This document shows, piece by piece, positions 1-9,131 of a DNA stretch of 64,000 nt. This DNA comes from Alphaproteobacteria bacterium (GTDB lineage: Bacteria > Pseudomonadota > Alphaproteobacteria > Micropepsales > Micropepsaceae): the NCBI GenBank assembly GCA_016124635.1, contig WGNJ01000006.1, forward strand, positions 62,001-126,000, read 5' to 3'. Both the position numbers and the translations under genes were made by a program. Under the pieces are notes generated by a model. It was not told where the DNA came from, did not search any database, and saw only the letters and a program-made list of their open reading frames with translations. Within the stretch, counting starts at the first letter, position 1, and each line of letters opens with the position of its first letter.

Positions 1-2
1 TG

Positions 3-248
3 ATGCCTGTCGTCGGAATCTTGTGCTTCGCCGTGGCCTACGTTTCCTACGAGCAGGCGCACAAGAACACGACGCTGAACTGGATCCTGTGGGCGACCGG
101 ATGCGCCGCGTTTCTAACTGCGGTCCTGAGTTTCGTGCCGTTGGTCGATCTCAAGATCGTCTTGCCGTTTTTGACCATAAACGGCCTGATGCTGATCCTC
201 GGCTTCGTCTGCCTGTTGATTGCCTATCTCAAGACTTGGCGGCGATAG
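3..248 (+). CDS. small hydrophobic membrane protein, unknown function
   Basis: An 81-residue, strongly hydrophobic protein with about three predicted membrane helices (near residues 3-15, 26-47 and 52-77) and a basic C-terminus (KTWRR). I recognise no family. The ATG overlaps a TGA at bases 1-3 in the TGATG arrangement typical of translational coupling, so an upstream gene may end at the window edge; equally, the true start could lie outside the window. It precedes the sugar transporter gene on the same strand by about 100 bases. Confidence 0.55.
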   Translation: MPVVGILCFAVAYVSYEQAHKNTTLNWILWATGCAAFLTAVLSFVPLVDLKIVLPFLTINGLMLILGFVCLLIAYLKTWRR

Positions 249-355
249 GCACGTGATCGCCACATGTTGAGACGTCAAGCCGCAATGACGGCTTGTGTTT
301 GAGCGCCGCGCCCCCTATCGCATGCATTCCCACCGGCGCCGGAGCCAATGATCCC

Positions 356-1843
356 GTGCAGCGTTTGACCGTCGAAGCACAGCCTGTGAGACGCCTCTCG
401 TGGGCGACCCTAGTCGGCTTCGGCCAGCTTGCCGTGCCCTTGGCCACGGCGGGCCTGCCCATTTCGGTCTTCGTGACGAAATTCTATGCCAGCGACCTTC
501 ACATCAACCTGGTCGATGTCGGCATTATTCTGTTTTTGGCGCGCATATCCGACTTCGTCGTCGATCCGTTGATCGGCTACGTGAGCGACAGGACGAGGTG
601 GGGCATCGGCCGCCGTCGCACTTGGGTTTTTCTCGGCGCCCCGATCTTCATGCTCGGCGTGTACATGCTGTTTCTGCCGCAATCGTTTCTTATGCAGCAG
701 AGCGAGTTCGCGCGCGAAGTCTATTTGCTGATCTGGATCTCCGTTTTCTATCTCGGCTGGACGATGATCACGATCCCCTACGGGGCGTGGGGTGCGGAAC
801 TTTCGGACGACTACAACGAACGCTCGCGCATCACCGGCGTGCGCGAGGTGTTCACGCTGCTTGGCCTTGCGCTTGCGGGATCCATTCCGGTCTTCATGGG
901 AAGCGGCGCGCCGGAACCGGAAGCGACGGCGGCCGCCGTCACCAATGCCCATGCGGCAGGCAGCCTCTGGGGCGTGATGGCAACGCTCGGTGTTGCGATC
1001 CTCGTGCTGACGCCGATCGGTGCCGGCATCCTCTACCTGACGACGCCGGAGCCGCCGGTCAAAGAGATGGAACACATTCCGATGTGGCGTGCGGTCAAGG
1101 CCGCCGCGACGAACTGGCCGTTCATTCGGCTGTTCAGCTCCATCATTGGCATTCGCCTCGGATCAAAGGCCGCGGAGAGCCTGCTGCTGTTCTATCTCGT
1201 CGACGCGGCCGGTCTTCTGCAAAAAGAGGCCAGTCAATCCCTGCTGGCGCTGCTTGTTGCGTCGATCTTCTTCGCGCCGGTGTGGATTTGGGCGGGCAAG
1301 CGATTCACAAAGCATCGCGCGCTGTCGATCGCGATGATGAGCGGCATGATTGTGTTCGCCGTGCTGCCGTCCCTGCGCGGAACTGGGTATTGGCCGAACA
1401 TCATTGCCTTTGCCGCGTTGGGCGCGGCATTTTCGGCGCCGTTTACGCTCGGCCAATCGATGGCGGCCGACGTCGTCGATCTCGATTCGTTGCGCACTCG
1501 CCAACCGCGCGCCGGTTTGCTGATTTCGTTTTTCGGCATTGCGATCAAGGGCGGCGACATGTTGGGCGTCGTTCTGGCGCTAACGCTCGCCGGATGGCTT
1601 GGCTACGATCCCAAGGCCGCCGTCAAGACGCACGAGGCGATCCAAGTCTTGTCGGCGGTCTATGTGCTGTTGCCGGTAATTTTCTGGATCCCGTCGATCG
1701 CGCTGATCTGGAACTTCCCGATTACGCCGAGGATTCAGCACCGCATTCGCGCGCTTATCGAGAAGCGCGTCAAGCTGGAGCATTCCGGAAAGCTTCGGCG
1801 ATCAGCTCATACGAGCGAACCCGAGCAGCAAAGTCATACGTGA
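356..1843 (+). CDS. MFS transporter, GPH (glycoside-pentoside-hexuronide:cation symporter) type
   Basis: About 495 residues with roughly twelve hydrophobic segments. The N-terminal half carries the GPH/MelB-like signatures: a membrane Asp in the ARISDFVVDPLIGYVSDRT segment followed by the basic cytoplasmic loop GIGRRRTW, and the later helix IPYGAWGAELSDDYNERSR. Proteins of this family import sugars or related solutes with Na+ or H+; the substrate cannot be told here. The frame is open from a TTG at 293, but GTG 356 has a GGAG 12 bases upstream and removes a non-hydrophobic Pro/Ala-rich extension, so I prefer it. The 3' end overlaps the convergent monooxygenase-like gene by 74 bases. Confidence 0.8.
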   Translation: MQRLTVEAQPVRRLSWATLVGFGQLAVPLATAGLPISVFVTKFYASDLHINLVDVGIILFLARISDFVVDPLIGYVSDRTRWGIGRRRTWVFLGAPIFMLGVYMLFLPQSFLMQQSEFAREVYLLIWISVFYLGWTMITIPYGAWGAELSDDYNERSRITGVREVFTLLGLALAGSIPVFMGSGAPEPEATAAAVTNAHAAGSLWGVMATLGVAILVLTPIGAGILYLTTPEPPVKEMEHIPMWRAVKAAATNWPFIRLFSSIIGIRLGSKAAESLLLFYLVDAAGLLQKEASQSLLALLVASIFFAPVWIWAGKRFTKHRALSIAMMSGMIVFAVLPSLRGTGYWPNIIAFAALGAAFSAPFTLGQSMAADVVDLDSLRTRQPRAGLLISFFGIAIKGGDMLGVVLALTLAGWLGYDPKAAVKTHEAIQVLSAVYVLLPVIFWIPSIALIWNFPITPRIQHRIRALIEKRVKLEHSGKLRRSAHTSEPEQQSHT

Positions 1844-2795
1844 TCGACAAGATGTTGAGATCCTCGGCGCCGTACGCGGCGGCGAGGCTTGCCAGCTTGT
1901 CGCGGACAACGGTCGGATTGCCGGAGATGCTGCGCGCGGAGATCGCCTTTATCTGCGCGCGGTCAGCATCGCTGTAGGGATAAGCGAGCGCTTCTTCGGG
2001 TGACGGAAACGCGCCGGCGCGCCCTTGCAAGAGCTGCATCACCCAGAGGTTTCGAGTCGCGCAGAGATGCTCAGCTTCGTCTTCACTGGGCGCGGCGATG
2101 GCAAAGATACCGACGGCGACGCGCGGGCGCGCGTCCGGCGTGCGCGGCTTGAAGCGGCTGCGATAGAGCGCGACGGCATCGAGGCCGCCTTCGGGTGAGA
2201 TGAAGTGCGCGAAGGAGAGCGGCAGACCGAGCTCGGCTGCGAAGACCGCGCCGCTCATGCTCGACGCCAGCATCCACATTTCAGGGACGCCGGGACCGCG
2301 CGGGCTTGCGTGGACCGTGCGATAGGGATGATCGGCGGGCCACTGTGCCAACCCCGCGCTCTCTTCGAGATAATGGCGCAGCAGCGCGACCTGCTGCGGG
2401 AAGGTTTCGATGTCCCATGGCTGAGGGCCTGCTTGCAACGCAACCGCAGTGCGTTGATCGCTGCCCGGTGCGCGGCCGACGGCCAGATCGATGCGTTCGG
2501 GATAGAGCGTCTCGAGCATGCGAAAGTTTTCGGCGACCTTCAGCGGGCTGTAATGCGGCAGCATGATGCCGCCCGAGCCGATGCGCATGCGCTTGGTCTC
2601 GGCGGCGACGCGCGCGATGAGTACTTCGGGGGTCGAGCCGGCGAAGGACGTCGTGTTGTGATGCTCGGCGAGCCAATAGCGATTGTAGCCGAATTCCTCG
2701 CACGCTTTGGCGAGCGCGATCGTCTCGTGCACGGCGTCCGCGGCGGTGCCGTCTTTGCGAATCGGCGATTGGTCGAGAACGCTGAGCTTTAGCAT
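1770..2795 (-). CDS. LLM-class flavin-dependent oxidoreductase (bacterial luciferase-like)
   Basis: A 341-residue luciferase-like TIM barrel. The start (SVLDQSPI), the YWLAEHHN motif near residue 40, the GSGGIMLPHYSPLKVAENF segment and ERIDLAVGRAPGSD around residue 105 are typical of the YhbW/LLM group that uses reduced FMN(H2) to oxidise small organic substrates. The substrate is unknown. It follows the CoA-transferase gene with a one-base overlap (both end/start at 2795), so the two are probably one operon. The 3' end overlaps the convergent transporter gene. Confidence 0.85.
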   Translation of the reverse strand: MLKLSVLDQSPIRKDGTAADAVHETIALAKACEEFGYNRYWLAEHHNTTSFAGSTPEVLIARVAAETKRMRIGSGGIMLPHYSPLKVAENFRMLETLYPERIDLAVGRAPGSDQRTAVALQAGPQPWDIETFPQQVALLRHYLEESAGLAQWPADHPYRTVHASPRGPGVPEMWMLASSMSGAVFAAELGLPLSFAHFISPEGGLDAVALYRSRFKPRTPDARPRVAVGIFAIAAPSEDEAEHLCATRNLWVMQLLQGRAGAFPSPEEALAYPYSDADRAQIKAISARSISGNPTVVRDKLASLAAAYGAEDLNILSITYDFAARVRSYELIAEAFRNAPA

Positions 2796-4006
2796 CAGGA
2801 GCGCATCGCCGTGAGAACCGCACCGCTCGCTTTCAGTTTCGCGATGTCGGTGTCGCTATATCCGGCTTCTTTCAGCACGGCGTCGTTGTCACTGCCGAAG
2901 TCGGGCGGCGTTGTTCGGAGCGATTGTTTCGTGCGGCCCATCTTGATCGGCGATGCGACGCCCTTGTAGCCGTCCTTTGCGACCACCATGCCGCGCGCCT
3001 TCGTCTGCGGATCGGTCATCACTTCGTTCACTTGGTTGAGCGGGCCGGCGGGAACGCCTGCCTCCAGAAATTTCGTCGCCATTTCGAGTCCGTCGAGCTT
3101 GGCGAAGATCGCGGCGAGGATTTTGGTCAGCTCGAGGCGATTGGCATTCCTGCCCGCGTTGTTCCTGAAGCGGGGATCATCGATCAACTCGGGGCAACCA
3201 AGCAGTGTCATGGCCTTGCGAAACTGGGCATCATTGCCGACGCCGAGGAAAATAGGTCGCGTCTTGGTCTGGAACAGGTCGTAGGGCGCGAGATTGGGAT
3301 GCGCGTTGCCGATGAGCTTCGGAATGCGCTCGCCCCAGAGCCAATTTCCCGAATGCGGATGGAGAATAGAGATGCCCGCGTCGTAGAGCGCGACCTCCAA
3401 GAACTGGCCGCGGCCGGAGCGGTGACGCTCCTGCAGCGCAAGGAGAATGCCGATCACCGAATTGAGGCCAGTCGTCATGTCGACCATCGGTACGCCGAGC
3501 TTCACAGGGCCCGATCCCGGTGAGCCGGTGGCGGAGGCGAGACCGGTCATCGCTTGCAGGACGGCATCGTAACCCGGCATGCCGCCGAGCGGGCCGTCGC
3601 TGCCGAACCCCGAGATGCGGCAATAGATGAGCTTCGGGAAGCGTTGAGACAGCGTCTCATACGACATGCCCCAGCGTTCCATCGTGCCGATCTTGAAATT
3701 CTCGATCAGGATGTCGGCATCTTGGAGCAAACGAAGCACAACCTCGCGCGCCTCGGGCTTGGTCAGATCGAGTGCGATGCCGCGCTTGTTGCGATTGATG
3801 TTGAGATAATAGGAACTCGGCCCGCGCGCGCCTTTATCATCACGGAAGGGCGGGCCCCATTCGCGTGTTTCGTCACCCATCGGCGGCTCGACCTTGATCA
3901 CGTCGGCGCCGTGGTCGCCCAGAATCTGCGTGGCATAGGGGCCGGCCAACACGCGGCTCAGGTCGACGACTTTGACCCCGGCCAAGGCGCCCGTATTCTG
4001 CGTCAT
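2795..4006 (-). CDS. CaiB/BaiF (class III) CoA-transferase
   Basis: A 403-residue family III CoA-transferase. The N-terminus has the family opening VVDLSRVLAGPYATQILGDHGADVIKVE, followed by LNINRNKRGIALDL, and the GYDAVLQAMTGL segment near residue 167, which carries the catalytic Asp that forms the mixed anhydride with the acyl group. Such enzymes move CoA between carboxylic acids without a ping-pong Glu intermediate. The acyl-CoA dehydrogenase and AtuA-like genes nearby on the other strand suggest an acid-degradation cluster, but the substrate is not evident. First gene of a minus-strand pair with the flavin oxidoreductase. Confidence 0.88.
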   Translation of the reverse strand: MTQNTGALAGVKVVDLSRVLAGPYATQILGDHGADVIKVEPPMGDETREWGPPFRDDKGARGPSSYYLNINRNKRGIALDLTKPEAREVVLRLLQDADILIENFKIGTMERWGMSYETLSQRFPKLIYCRISGFGSDGPLGGMPGYDAVLQAMTGLASATGSPGSGPVKLGVPMVDMTTGLNSVIGILLALQERHRSGRGQFLEVALYDAGISILHPHSGNWLWGERIPKLIGNAHPNLAPYDLFQTKTRPIFLGVGNDAQFRKAMTLLGCPELIDDPRFRNNAGRNANRLELTKILAAIFAKLDGLEMATKFLEAGVPAGPLNQVNEVMTDPQTKARGMVVAKDGYKGVASPIKMGRTKQSLRTTPPDFGSDNDAVLKEAGYSDTDIAKLKASGAVLTAMRS

Positions 4007-4066
4007 CGTTCGCTCCGTCTAATTGGTCTGAATAGCAAGTTCGAGGCGGCGCGAGAAGGAATTGGG

Positions 4067-4525
4067 ATGGCGGAGCCTTCACCGAAGAAGCAACTGGATG
4101 GTTTTATCGCCAAGTTCGAGCCGGCGATCGCCGCTCGGGCGAAGAAGGTGTTGGCGGCGATGCGTAAGCGTTTGCCTGGCGCGCTGGAGCTTGTTTACGA
4201 CAACTACAACGCGCTCGCGATTGGATTTGCGCCGACCGAACGGGCATCGGACGTGATCTTTTCGATTGCCGTCTATCCCAAGTGGGTGAGCTTGTTTCTG
4301 TTCGGCGGGCAAAAGCTCAAGGATCCAAAGAAGCTGCTCAAAGGTAGCGGCAACACCGTGCGGCACATCGTGCTCGAGGACGGCGCCGCGATGCTCGAGA
4401 ATGCCGACGTGAAGGCCTTGATGGATCAATGCCTGAAGCTCGCCGATCCGCCGCTCTATCCGAAGCAGAGGCACCGGCTGATCATCAAGTCGATTTCCGC
4501 CAAACAACGGCCGCGCCGACCGTAG
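4067..4525 (+). CDS. DUF1801 domain protein
   Basis: A 152-residue protein of the DUF1801/YdhG-like fold: an N-terminal LDGFIAKFEPAIAARAKKVLAAMRKRLPGALELVYDNYNALAIGF segment followed by SIAVYPKWVSLFLFGG and a region with Lys pairs. The biochemical role of the family is unknown. ATG 4067 was chosen because an AGAAGGA ribosome site lies about 8 bases before it; the open frame reaches back to 3554, but that part is antisense to the CoA-transferase gene. It stands between divergent catabolic genes and is likely transcribed separately. Confidence 0.75.
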   Translation: MAEPSPKKQLDGFIAKFEPAIAARAKKVLAAMRKRLPGALELVYDNYNALAIGFAPTERASDVIFSIAVYPKWVSLFLFGGQKLKDPKKLLKGSGNTVRHIVLEDGAAMLENADVKALMDQCLKLADPPLYPKQRHRLIIKSISAKQRPRRP

Positions 4526-4635
4526 TGTCCGAAGTCGTGGGCGGTTCGGCGGAGTTGCCCTTGGGCAATGCAAAGCGTTGTGACCCAGGGGCGGACCGTG
4601 ACATTCTAGGGCAAACCAGAAGGGTGACTTTCTTC

Positions 4636-5784
4636 ATGCCTCTCGATCAAGAAACCCGCGAGCAACTGATTTCGTCCGTACGGCGTTTTGTCAGCGAGCG
4701 ATTGGTTCCGCTTGAGGACAAGGTGGCACGCGACGATCTCGTGCCGGACAGCGTCGTTGCCGAGATGCGCGAGTTGGGGCTCTTCGGGCTCTCGATCCCG
4801 ACCGAGTATGGCGGGCTTGGGTTGACGATGGAGGAAGAAGTCCTCGTCTGCTTCGAGCTTGGCCAGACGTCGCCGGCGTTCCGCTCGGTGATCGGCACCA
4901 ATGTCGGCATCGGCAGCCAAGGCCTCGTGATGTTCGGGCGCGACGATCAGAAGAACGAATGGTTGCCGAAGCTCGCGAGCGGCGAAGCGGTCGCGAGCTT
5001 TTGTTTGACAGAGCCCGGCGCCGGCTCCGACGCCGCGGCCGTCCGCACGAGCGCAGTCCGCAAGGGCGACCACTACGTCGTGAATGGCACAAAGCGGTTC
5101 ATTACGAACGCGAATCGCGCCGCCGTCTTTACATTGATGGCGCGCACCGATCCACAGAACAAAGGGGCCGGCGGTATTTCGGCATTCTTCGTTCCCTCCA
5201 ATCTGAAGGGCATCACCATCGGTAAGCCCGAGCGCAAGATGGGCCAGCAGGGTGCGCACATCTGCGACGTCGTGTTCGAGGATTGCCATGTGCCGGCACA
5301 GTGTTTGCTGGGCCAGGAGGGCCAAGGCTTTCGCGTGGCGATGCAGGTATTGGACCGCGGGCGCTTGCACATTTCGGGCGTGTGCGTCGGCGTGTCGGAG
5401 CGTCTGATCCGGGACGCAGCCAAATACGCACTCGAGCGCGAGCAATTCGGGCAGAAGATCGCCGAGTTCCAATTGATCCAAGCGATGCTCGCGGATTCGA
5501 AGACCGAGTCCTACGCTGCACGCTGCATGGTGCTCGACGCCGCGAAGAAGCGCGATGCCGGTGAAAGCGTGACGATGGAAGCGGCTTGCGCCAAATACTA
5601 TGCGTCGGAGATGGTCGGGCGGGTTGCGGACCGCGCGGTGCAAATCTTCGGCGGGGCGGGCTACGTCACCGACTACGGCGTCGAGCGATTCTATCGCGAC
5701 GTGCGCATCTTCCGCATCTATGAAGGTACGAGCCAAGTGCAACAGCTCGTGATCGCACGGAACCTGCTGAAGTCGCTCGGATAG
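4636..5784 (+). CDS. acyl-CoA dehydrogenase
   Basis: A 382-residue FAD-dependent acyl-CoA dehydrogenase, the usual family length. Visible landmarks are the middle-domain CLTEPGAGSDAA motif near residue 133, the FITNANRA segment, and the C-terminal FGGAGYVTDYGVERFYRD followed by IYEGTSQVQQLVIARNLL, whose Glu is the usual catalytic base. It introduces a 2,3 double bond into an acyl-CoA and passes electrons to ETF. The AtuA-like gene starts 10 bases after its stop, so the two are an operon. ATG 4636 gives the standard N-terminus (LDQETREQLISSVRRFV). Confidence 0.92.
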   Translation: MPLDQETREQLISSVRRFVSERLVPLEDKVARDDLVPDSVVAEMRELGLFGLSIPTEYGGLGLTMEEEVLVCFELGQTSPAFRSVIGTNVGIGSQGLVMFGRDDQKNEWLPKLASGEAVASFCLTEPGAGSDAAAVRTSAVRKGDHYVVNGTKRFITNANRAAVFTLMARTDPQNKGAGGISAFFVPSNLKGITIGKPERKMGQQGAHICDVVFEDCHVPAQCLLGQEGQGFRVAMQVLDRGRLHISGVCVGVSERLIRDAAKYALEREQFGQKIAEFQLIQAMLADSKTESYAARCMVLDAAKKRDAGESVTMEAACAKYYASEMVGRVADRAVQIFGGAGYVTDYGVERFYRDVRIFRIYEGTSQVQQLVIARNLLKSLG

Positions 5785-5794
5785 GAGCAGACAC

Positions 5795-7588
5795 ATGACA
5801 AAAACGATCCGCATCGGCGGGGCGAGCGCCTTCTGGGGCGACAGCTTTATCGCCGTGCCGCAGCTTCTGACCGAGAAGCTCGACTATCTGGTCTTCGACT
5901 ATTTGGCGGAGATCACGATGTCGATCATGGCGCGGCAGCGGGCGAGAGATCCGAAGGCGGGCTACGCGACCGACTTCGTGACCGTAACGATGAAGCGCCA
6001 CCTGAAGGATATCGCGCGCAACAAGATCAAGGTCGTTGCGAACGCGGGCGGCGTCAATCCGAAGGCATGCGCGGAAGCCGTCGAAGCGTTGATCGCGGAG
6101 CAAGGGCTCAGTCTCAAAGTCGCCTACGTGACCGGCGACGACATTCTGCCGAAGAACGACGAACTGCGGCGTTGCGGGACGCAGGAGATGTTCACCGGCG
6201 ACCAGATGCCGGCTTCACTCATGAGCTTGAACGCCTATCTCGGCGCGCGGCCGATCGCGCGGGCACTGGAACTCGGCGCGGACATCGTCGTCACCGGGCG
6301 CTGTGTCGACAGTGCGGTGACGCTCGGCCCCTGTCTCTACGAGTTCGGTTGGAAGGACACGGATTACGATCTGCTGGCGGCGGGAAGTCTCGCCGGCCAC
6401 ATTCTGGAGTGCGGGGCGCAAGCTTGCGGCGGCACCTACACCGATTGGCGCGAGTCGAATCACTGGGAGAACATCGGTTATCCGATCGGCGAGATGTCGG
6501 CGGACGGTACCCTCGTCGTGACCAAACCCGCGAACACCGGCGGATGCGTGACCTTCGGGACTTGCGCCGAGCAGATGCTCTACGAGATCGGCGATCCGCA
6601 AGCGTATATGCTGCCAGATGTCGCGTGCGATTTCAGCCAAGTGAAGATCGAAGAGGTCGGACCGGACCGCGTGCGGGTCAGTGGCGCGAAGGGTCTGCCT
6701 CCGACCGACACCTATAAGGCCTCCGGCACGTACGAAGACGGCTTTCGCGTCGGCATGTATTTGACGATCGGCGGCATCGATGCGCGCGAGAAGGCCGAGA
6801 AGACGGCGGCGGCCGTGTTCGAGCGCATGCGCTCGGTGCTGAAGAATTCCAACATGCCGCCGTTCCGCGAAACGAGCACCGAGGTGTTGGGGGCGGAAGC
6901 GTCTTACGGTCCGCATGCGCGGCCCGGCGCGCGGGCGACGCGCGAGGTCGTGCTCAAGATTGCTGCCAAACACGAGAACGAACGGGCGCTTTCGTTGCTC
7001 GTGCGGGAGGCGACCTCATCCGGCACGTCGATGGCGCAGGGCACCGGTGGTATGGGCGGTAACCGGCCGACTGTCTCGCCGGTGGTTCGTCACTTTCCGA
7101 TCTTGGTGGCGAAATCATTCTGCGATGTGCGCGTTCACGTTGGTCGCGACGTCGAGCCCGTGGATGTGCGTGTCGCCGGCGGATTTTCGCCGAGCAAAGT
7201 GGTGCGGCCGCAGATACCGGAAAGTACGCCGCCGTCGAACGCCGTCGAGGTGCCGCTGGTCAAACTCGCCTACGGGCGGAGCGGCGACAAGGGCAACCAT
7301 GCGAATGTCGGCGTCATTGCGCGCAAAGGCGAATACTACCCGCTCATTCGCGCCGCGCTGACGGAAGCAGCCGTCGCCAAGTGGTTTGCGCATCTCTTCG
7401 AAGGGCCGGGCAAGGTTGCACGGTTCGACTTGCCGGGTGTCAACGCGGTGAACTTCCTGCTGTTCGACGCGCTTGGCGGCGGCGGCATCGCGAGCTTGCG
7501 CAACGATCCGCAGGGCAAGGCGCTGGCGCAGATGCTGCTCGACTTTCCGGTGCCGGTGCCGCCTGCGATCGCCAAAGACGTGGCGTGA
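5795..7588 (+). CDS. AtuA-like acyclic terpene utilization family protein (DUF1446)
   Basis: A 597-residue protein with the AtuA core (about residues 1-450; IRIGGASAFWGDS start, KVVANAGGVNPKACAEAVEAL, VVTGRCVDSAVTLGP, ECGAQACGGTYTDW) and a C-terminal ferredoxin-fold AtuA-like domain (about 485-590; KLAYGRSGDKGNHANVGVIARK). In Pseudomonas atuA belongs to citronellol/geraniol catabolism, but its exact reaction is unsettled, and here no geranyl-CoA carboxylase genes accompany it. It lies directly behind an acyl-CoA dehydrogenase. The stop overlaps the GTG start of the next gene (GTGA). Confidence 0.88.
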   Translation: MTKTIRIGGASAFWGDSFIAVPQLLTEKLDYLVFDYLAEITMSIMARQRARDPKAGYATDFVTVTMKRHLKDIARNKIKVVANAGGVNPKACAEAVEALIAEQGLSLKVAYVTGDDILPKNDELRRCGTQEMFTGDQMPASLMSLNAYLGARPIARALELGADIVVTGRCVDSAVTLGPCLYEFGWKDTDYDLLAAGSLAGHILECGAQACGGTYTDWRESNHWENIGYPIGEMSADGTLVVTKPANTGGCVTFGTCAEQMLYEIGDPQAYMLPDVACDFSQVKIEEVGPDRVRVSGAKGLPPTDTYKASGTYEDGFRVGMYLTIGGIDAREKAEKTAAAVFERMRSVLKNSNMPPFRETSTEVLGAEASYGPHARPGARATREVVLKIAAKHENERALSLLVREATSSGTSMAQGTGGMGGNRPTVSPVVRHFPILVAKSFCDVRVHVGRDVEPVDVRVAGGFSPSKVVRPQIPESTPPSNAVEVPLVKLAYGRSGDKGNHANVGVIARKGEYYPLIRAALTEAAVAKWFAHLFEGPGKVARFDLPGVNAVNFLLFDALGGGGIASLRNDPQGKALAQMLLDFPVPVPPAIAKDVA

Positions 7589-8178
7589 GCCGAACCAGTT
7601 TCGCAACGCTGCTCACGGAAATACGGGCCTGCCGCGTCTGCGCGGCTGAGTTGCCTCACGAGCCTCGGCCGGTATTGCAGGCGCGGCCGAGCGCCAGGCT
7701 TGTCATTGTCGGGCAGGCGCCAGGCACGCGCGTGCATGCGAGCGGTACGCCGTTCACCGATCCCTCAGGCGATCGACTGCGAAGCTGGCTCGGTATCGAC
7801 AGCGAAACCTTCTACGACGAGCGCCGTATCGCCATCATTCCGATGGGGTTCTGCTTTCCCGGTCTGGATGATAAGGGCGGGGATCTACCGCCGCGGCGGG
7901 AGTGCGCGCCGCTGTGGCGTGAAAAGCTCTTTTCTGCACTCAAGCATGTCGAGCTGACGCTCTTGGTTGGCCAATACGCGCAAGCATGGCATTTGAAGGA
8001 GCGGCGCAAATCGAGTTTGACGGAGACGGTGCAGGCGTGGCGCGAGTACGGGCCAGATTTCATACCGCTGCCGCATCCGTCATGGCGCAACAATGCGTGG
8101 GTGAAAAAGAACCCGTGGTTCGAGACGGAGCTTCTGCCGGTACTGCGCAAGCGAGTCGCCGCCGCGCTGGCGGGTTGA
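7585..8178 (+). CDS. uracil-DNA glycosylase superfamily protein
   Basis: A 197-residue member of the UDG fold. It begins with a C-x2-C pair (RACRVC) of the kind that ligates an iron-sulfur cluster in families 4 and 5, then the motif-1 segment VIVGQAPGTRVHASGTPFTDPSG, and a late HPSWRNN segment equivalent to the second active-site loop. It probably acts on damaged or deaminated DNA bases, though this subgroup is poorly characterised. GTG 7585 overlaps the upstream stop, and its own TGA overlaps the TTG of the hydrolase gene, so the three genes are translationally linked. Confidence 0.75.
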   Translation: MSRTSFATLLTEIRACRVCAAELPHEPRPVLQARPSARLVIVGQAPGTRVHASGTPFTDPSGDRLRSWLGIDSETFYDERRIAIIPMGFCFPGLDDKGGDLPPRRECAPLWREKLFSALKHVELTLLVGQYAQAWHLKERRKSSLTETVQAWREYGPDFIPLPHPSWRNNAWVKKNPWFETELLPVLRKRVAAALAG

Positions 8179-9131
8179 TACGTGCGCTGAGCGTCGTGGC
8201 CTGTGTCGCCCTGGCGGCGTGCTCGACGCCGCAAACGCTCCCGCCCGGACCCGCGCCGACGGAAGCGCATTTCAGAGATGCCGGGCATTGGATCGCAAGC
8301 GACGGCTACGCGCTCGCGTTTAGCACATGGGCTGCCGCAAAGCCGAAAGCCGTGATCGTCGCTCTGCACGGCATGAACGACTACGGCGAGGCCTTCGCGA
8401 TGCCGGCGAAGTTTTGGGCCGAGAACGGCGTTACCACATATGCCTATGATCAACGCGGGTTCGGGCGGACCGAGGGCGATGGACGCTGGGCCGGAACGGC
8501 AACCATGGTCTCCGATGCGCGCGAGTTCGTTGCGCTCGTGCGTGCGAAGCATCCGGGATTACCGCTCTTCTTGATGGGAGAGAGCATGGGTGGCGCGGTC
8601 GCGATCTTGAGCGGTGGCGAAGGAAAGGTGGTCGGCGCAGATGGGGTGATCTTGATCTCGCCGGCGTTTCTCGGGTGGTCGCATCTCGGATTCGCTGAAC
8701 GCACGCTGCTCCGGACGATGATGGAGATCTCACCCGGATCTCAGGTGACAGGGCAGGGGCTGAACCGGCAGCCGACCGACAACATCCCGGTGCTCAAGGC
8801 GCTGAGCCGCGACCCTTACGTCATCAAACGGACACGCGTGGATGCCGTCTACGGCCTCGTCAATCTGATGGAGGAAGCGTGGCAGCGCGCGCCCGAGGAG
8901 ACGCTGCCGACGTTGGTCGTCTATGCAGGCGACGATCAGATCGTGCCGTCCCAGCCGATCGAGGAACTGGTGCGCCGCATGAGCAAGGTGCGGTCGATCT
9001 GCTACATGGACGGCTTTCACATGCTGTTGCGCGACGTCAAAGGCGCGCGCGCTTGGCAAGAGATCCTCGATTACATCACGAAGCCTGAGGACCGGCGACC
9101 CGGCGAAGTGAGAGCCTGCGCGGCCCCTTAG
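8175..9131 (+). CDS. alpha/beta hydrolase (monoacylglycerol lipase-like) lipoprotein
   Basis: About 318 residues. With TTG 8175 as start the N-terminus is a lipoprotein signal (ALSVVACVALAAC) with lipobox LAAC, so the enzyme is probably anchored in an envelope membrane. The rest is a serine alpha/beta hydrolase of the lysophospholipase/monoglyceride lipase group: VALHGMNDYGEAF, YAYDQRGFGRTEG, nucleophile elbow GESMGG, then YAGDDQIVPSQ and a GFHMLLRD segment carrying the acid and His. The frame is open further upstream but that part overlaps the UDG gene. The last 4 bases overlap the convergent terC-like gene. Confidence 0.82.
   Translation: MIRALSVVACVALAACSTPQTLPPGPAPTEAHFRDAGHWIASDGYALAFSTWAAAKPKAVIVALHGMNDYGEAFAMPAKFWAENGVTTYAYDQRGFGRTEGDGRWAGTATMVSDAREFVALVRAKHPGLPLFLMGESMGGAVAILSGGEGKVVGADGVILISPAFLGWSHLGFAERTLLRTMMEISPGSQVTGQGLNRQPTDNIPVLKALSRDPYVIKRTRVDAVYGLVNLMEEAWQRAPEETLPTLVVYAGDDQIVPSQPIEELVRRMSKVRSICYMDGFHMLLRDVKGARAWQEILDYITKPEDRRPGEVRACAAP

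Noticed and set aside
400-1977. Open frame of 525 codons overlapping the sugar transporter
   Set aside because: It is a shifted frame of the transporter gene, with an Arg-rich translation and no membrane pattern.
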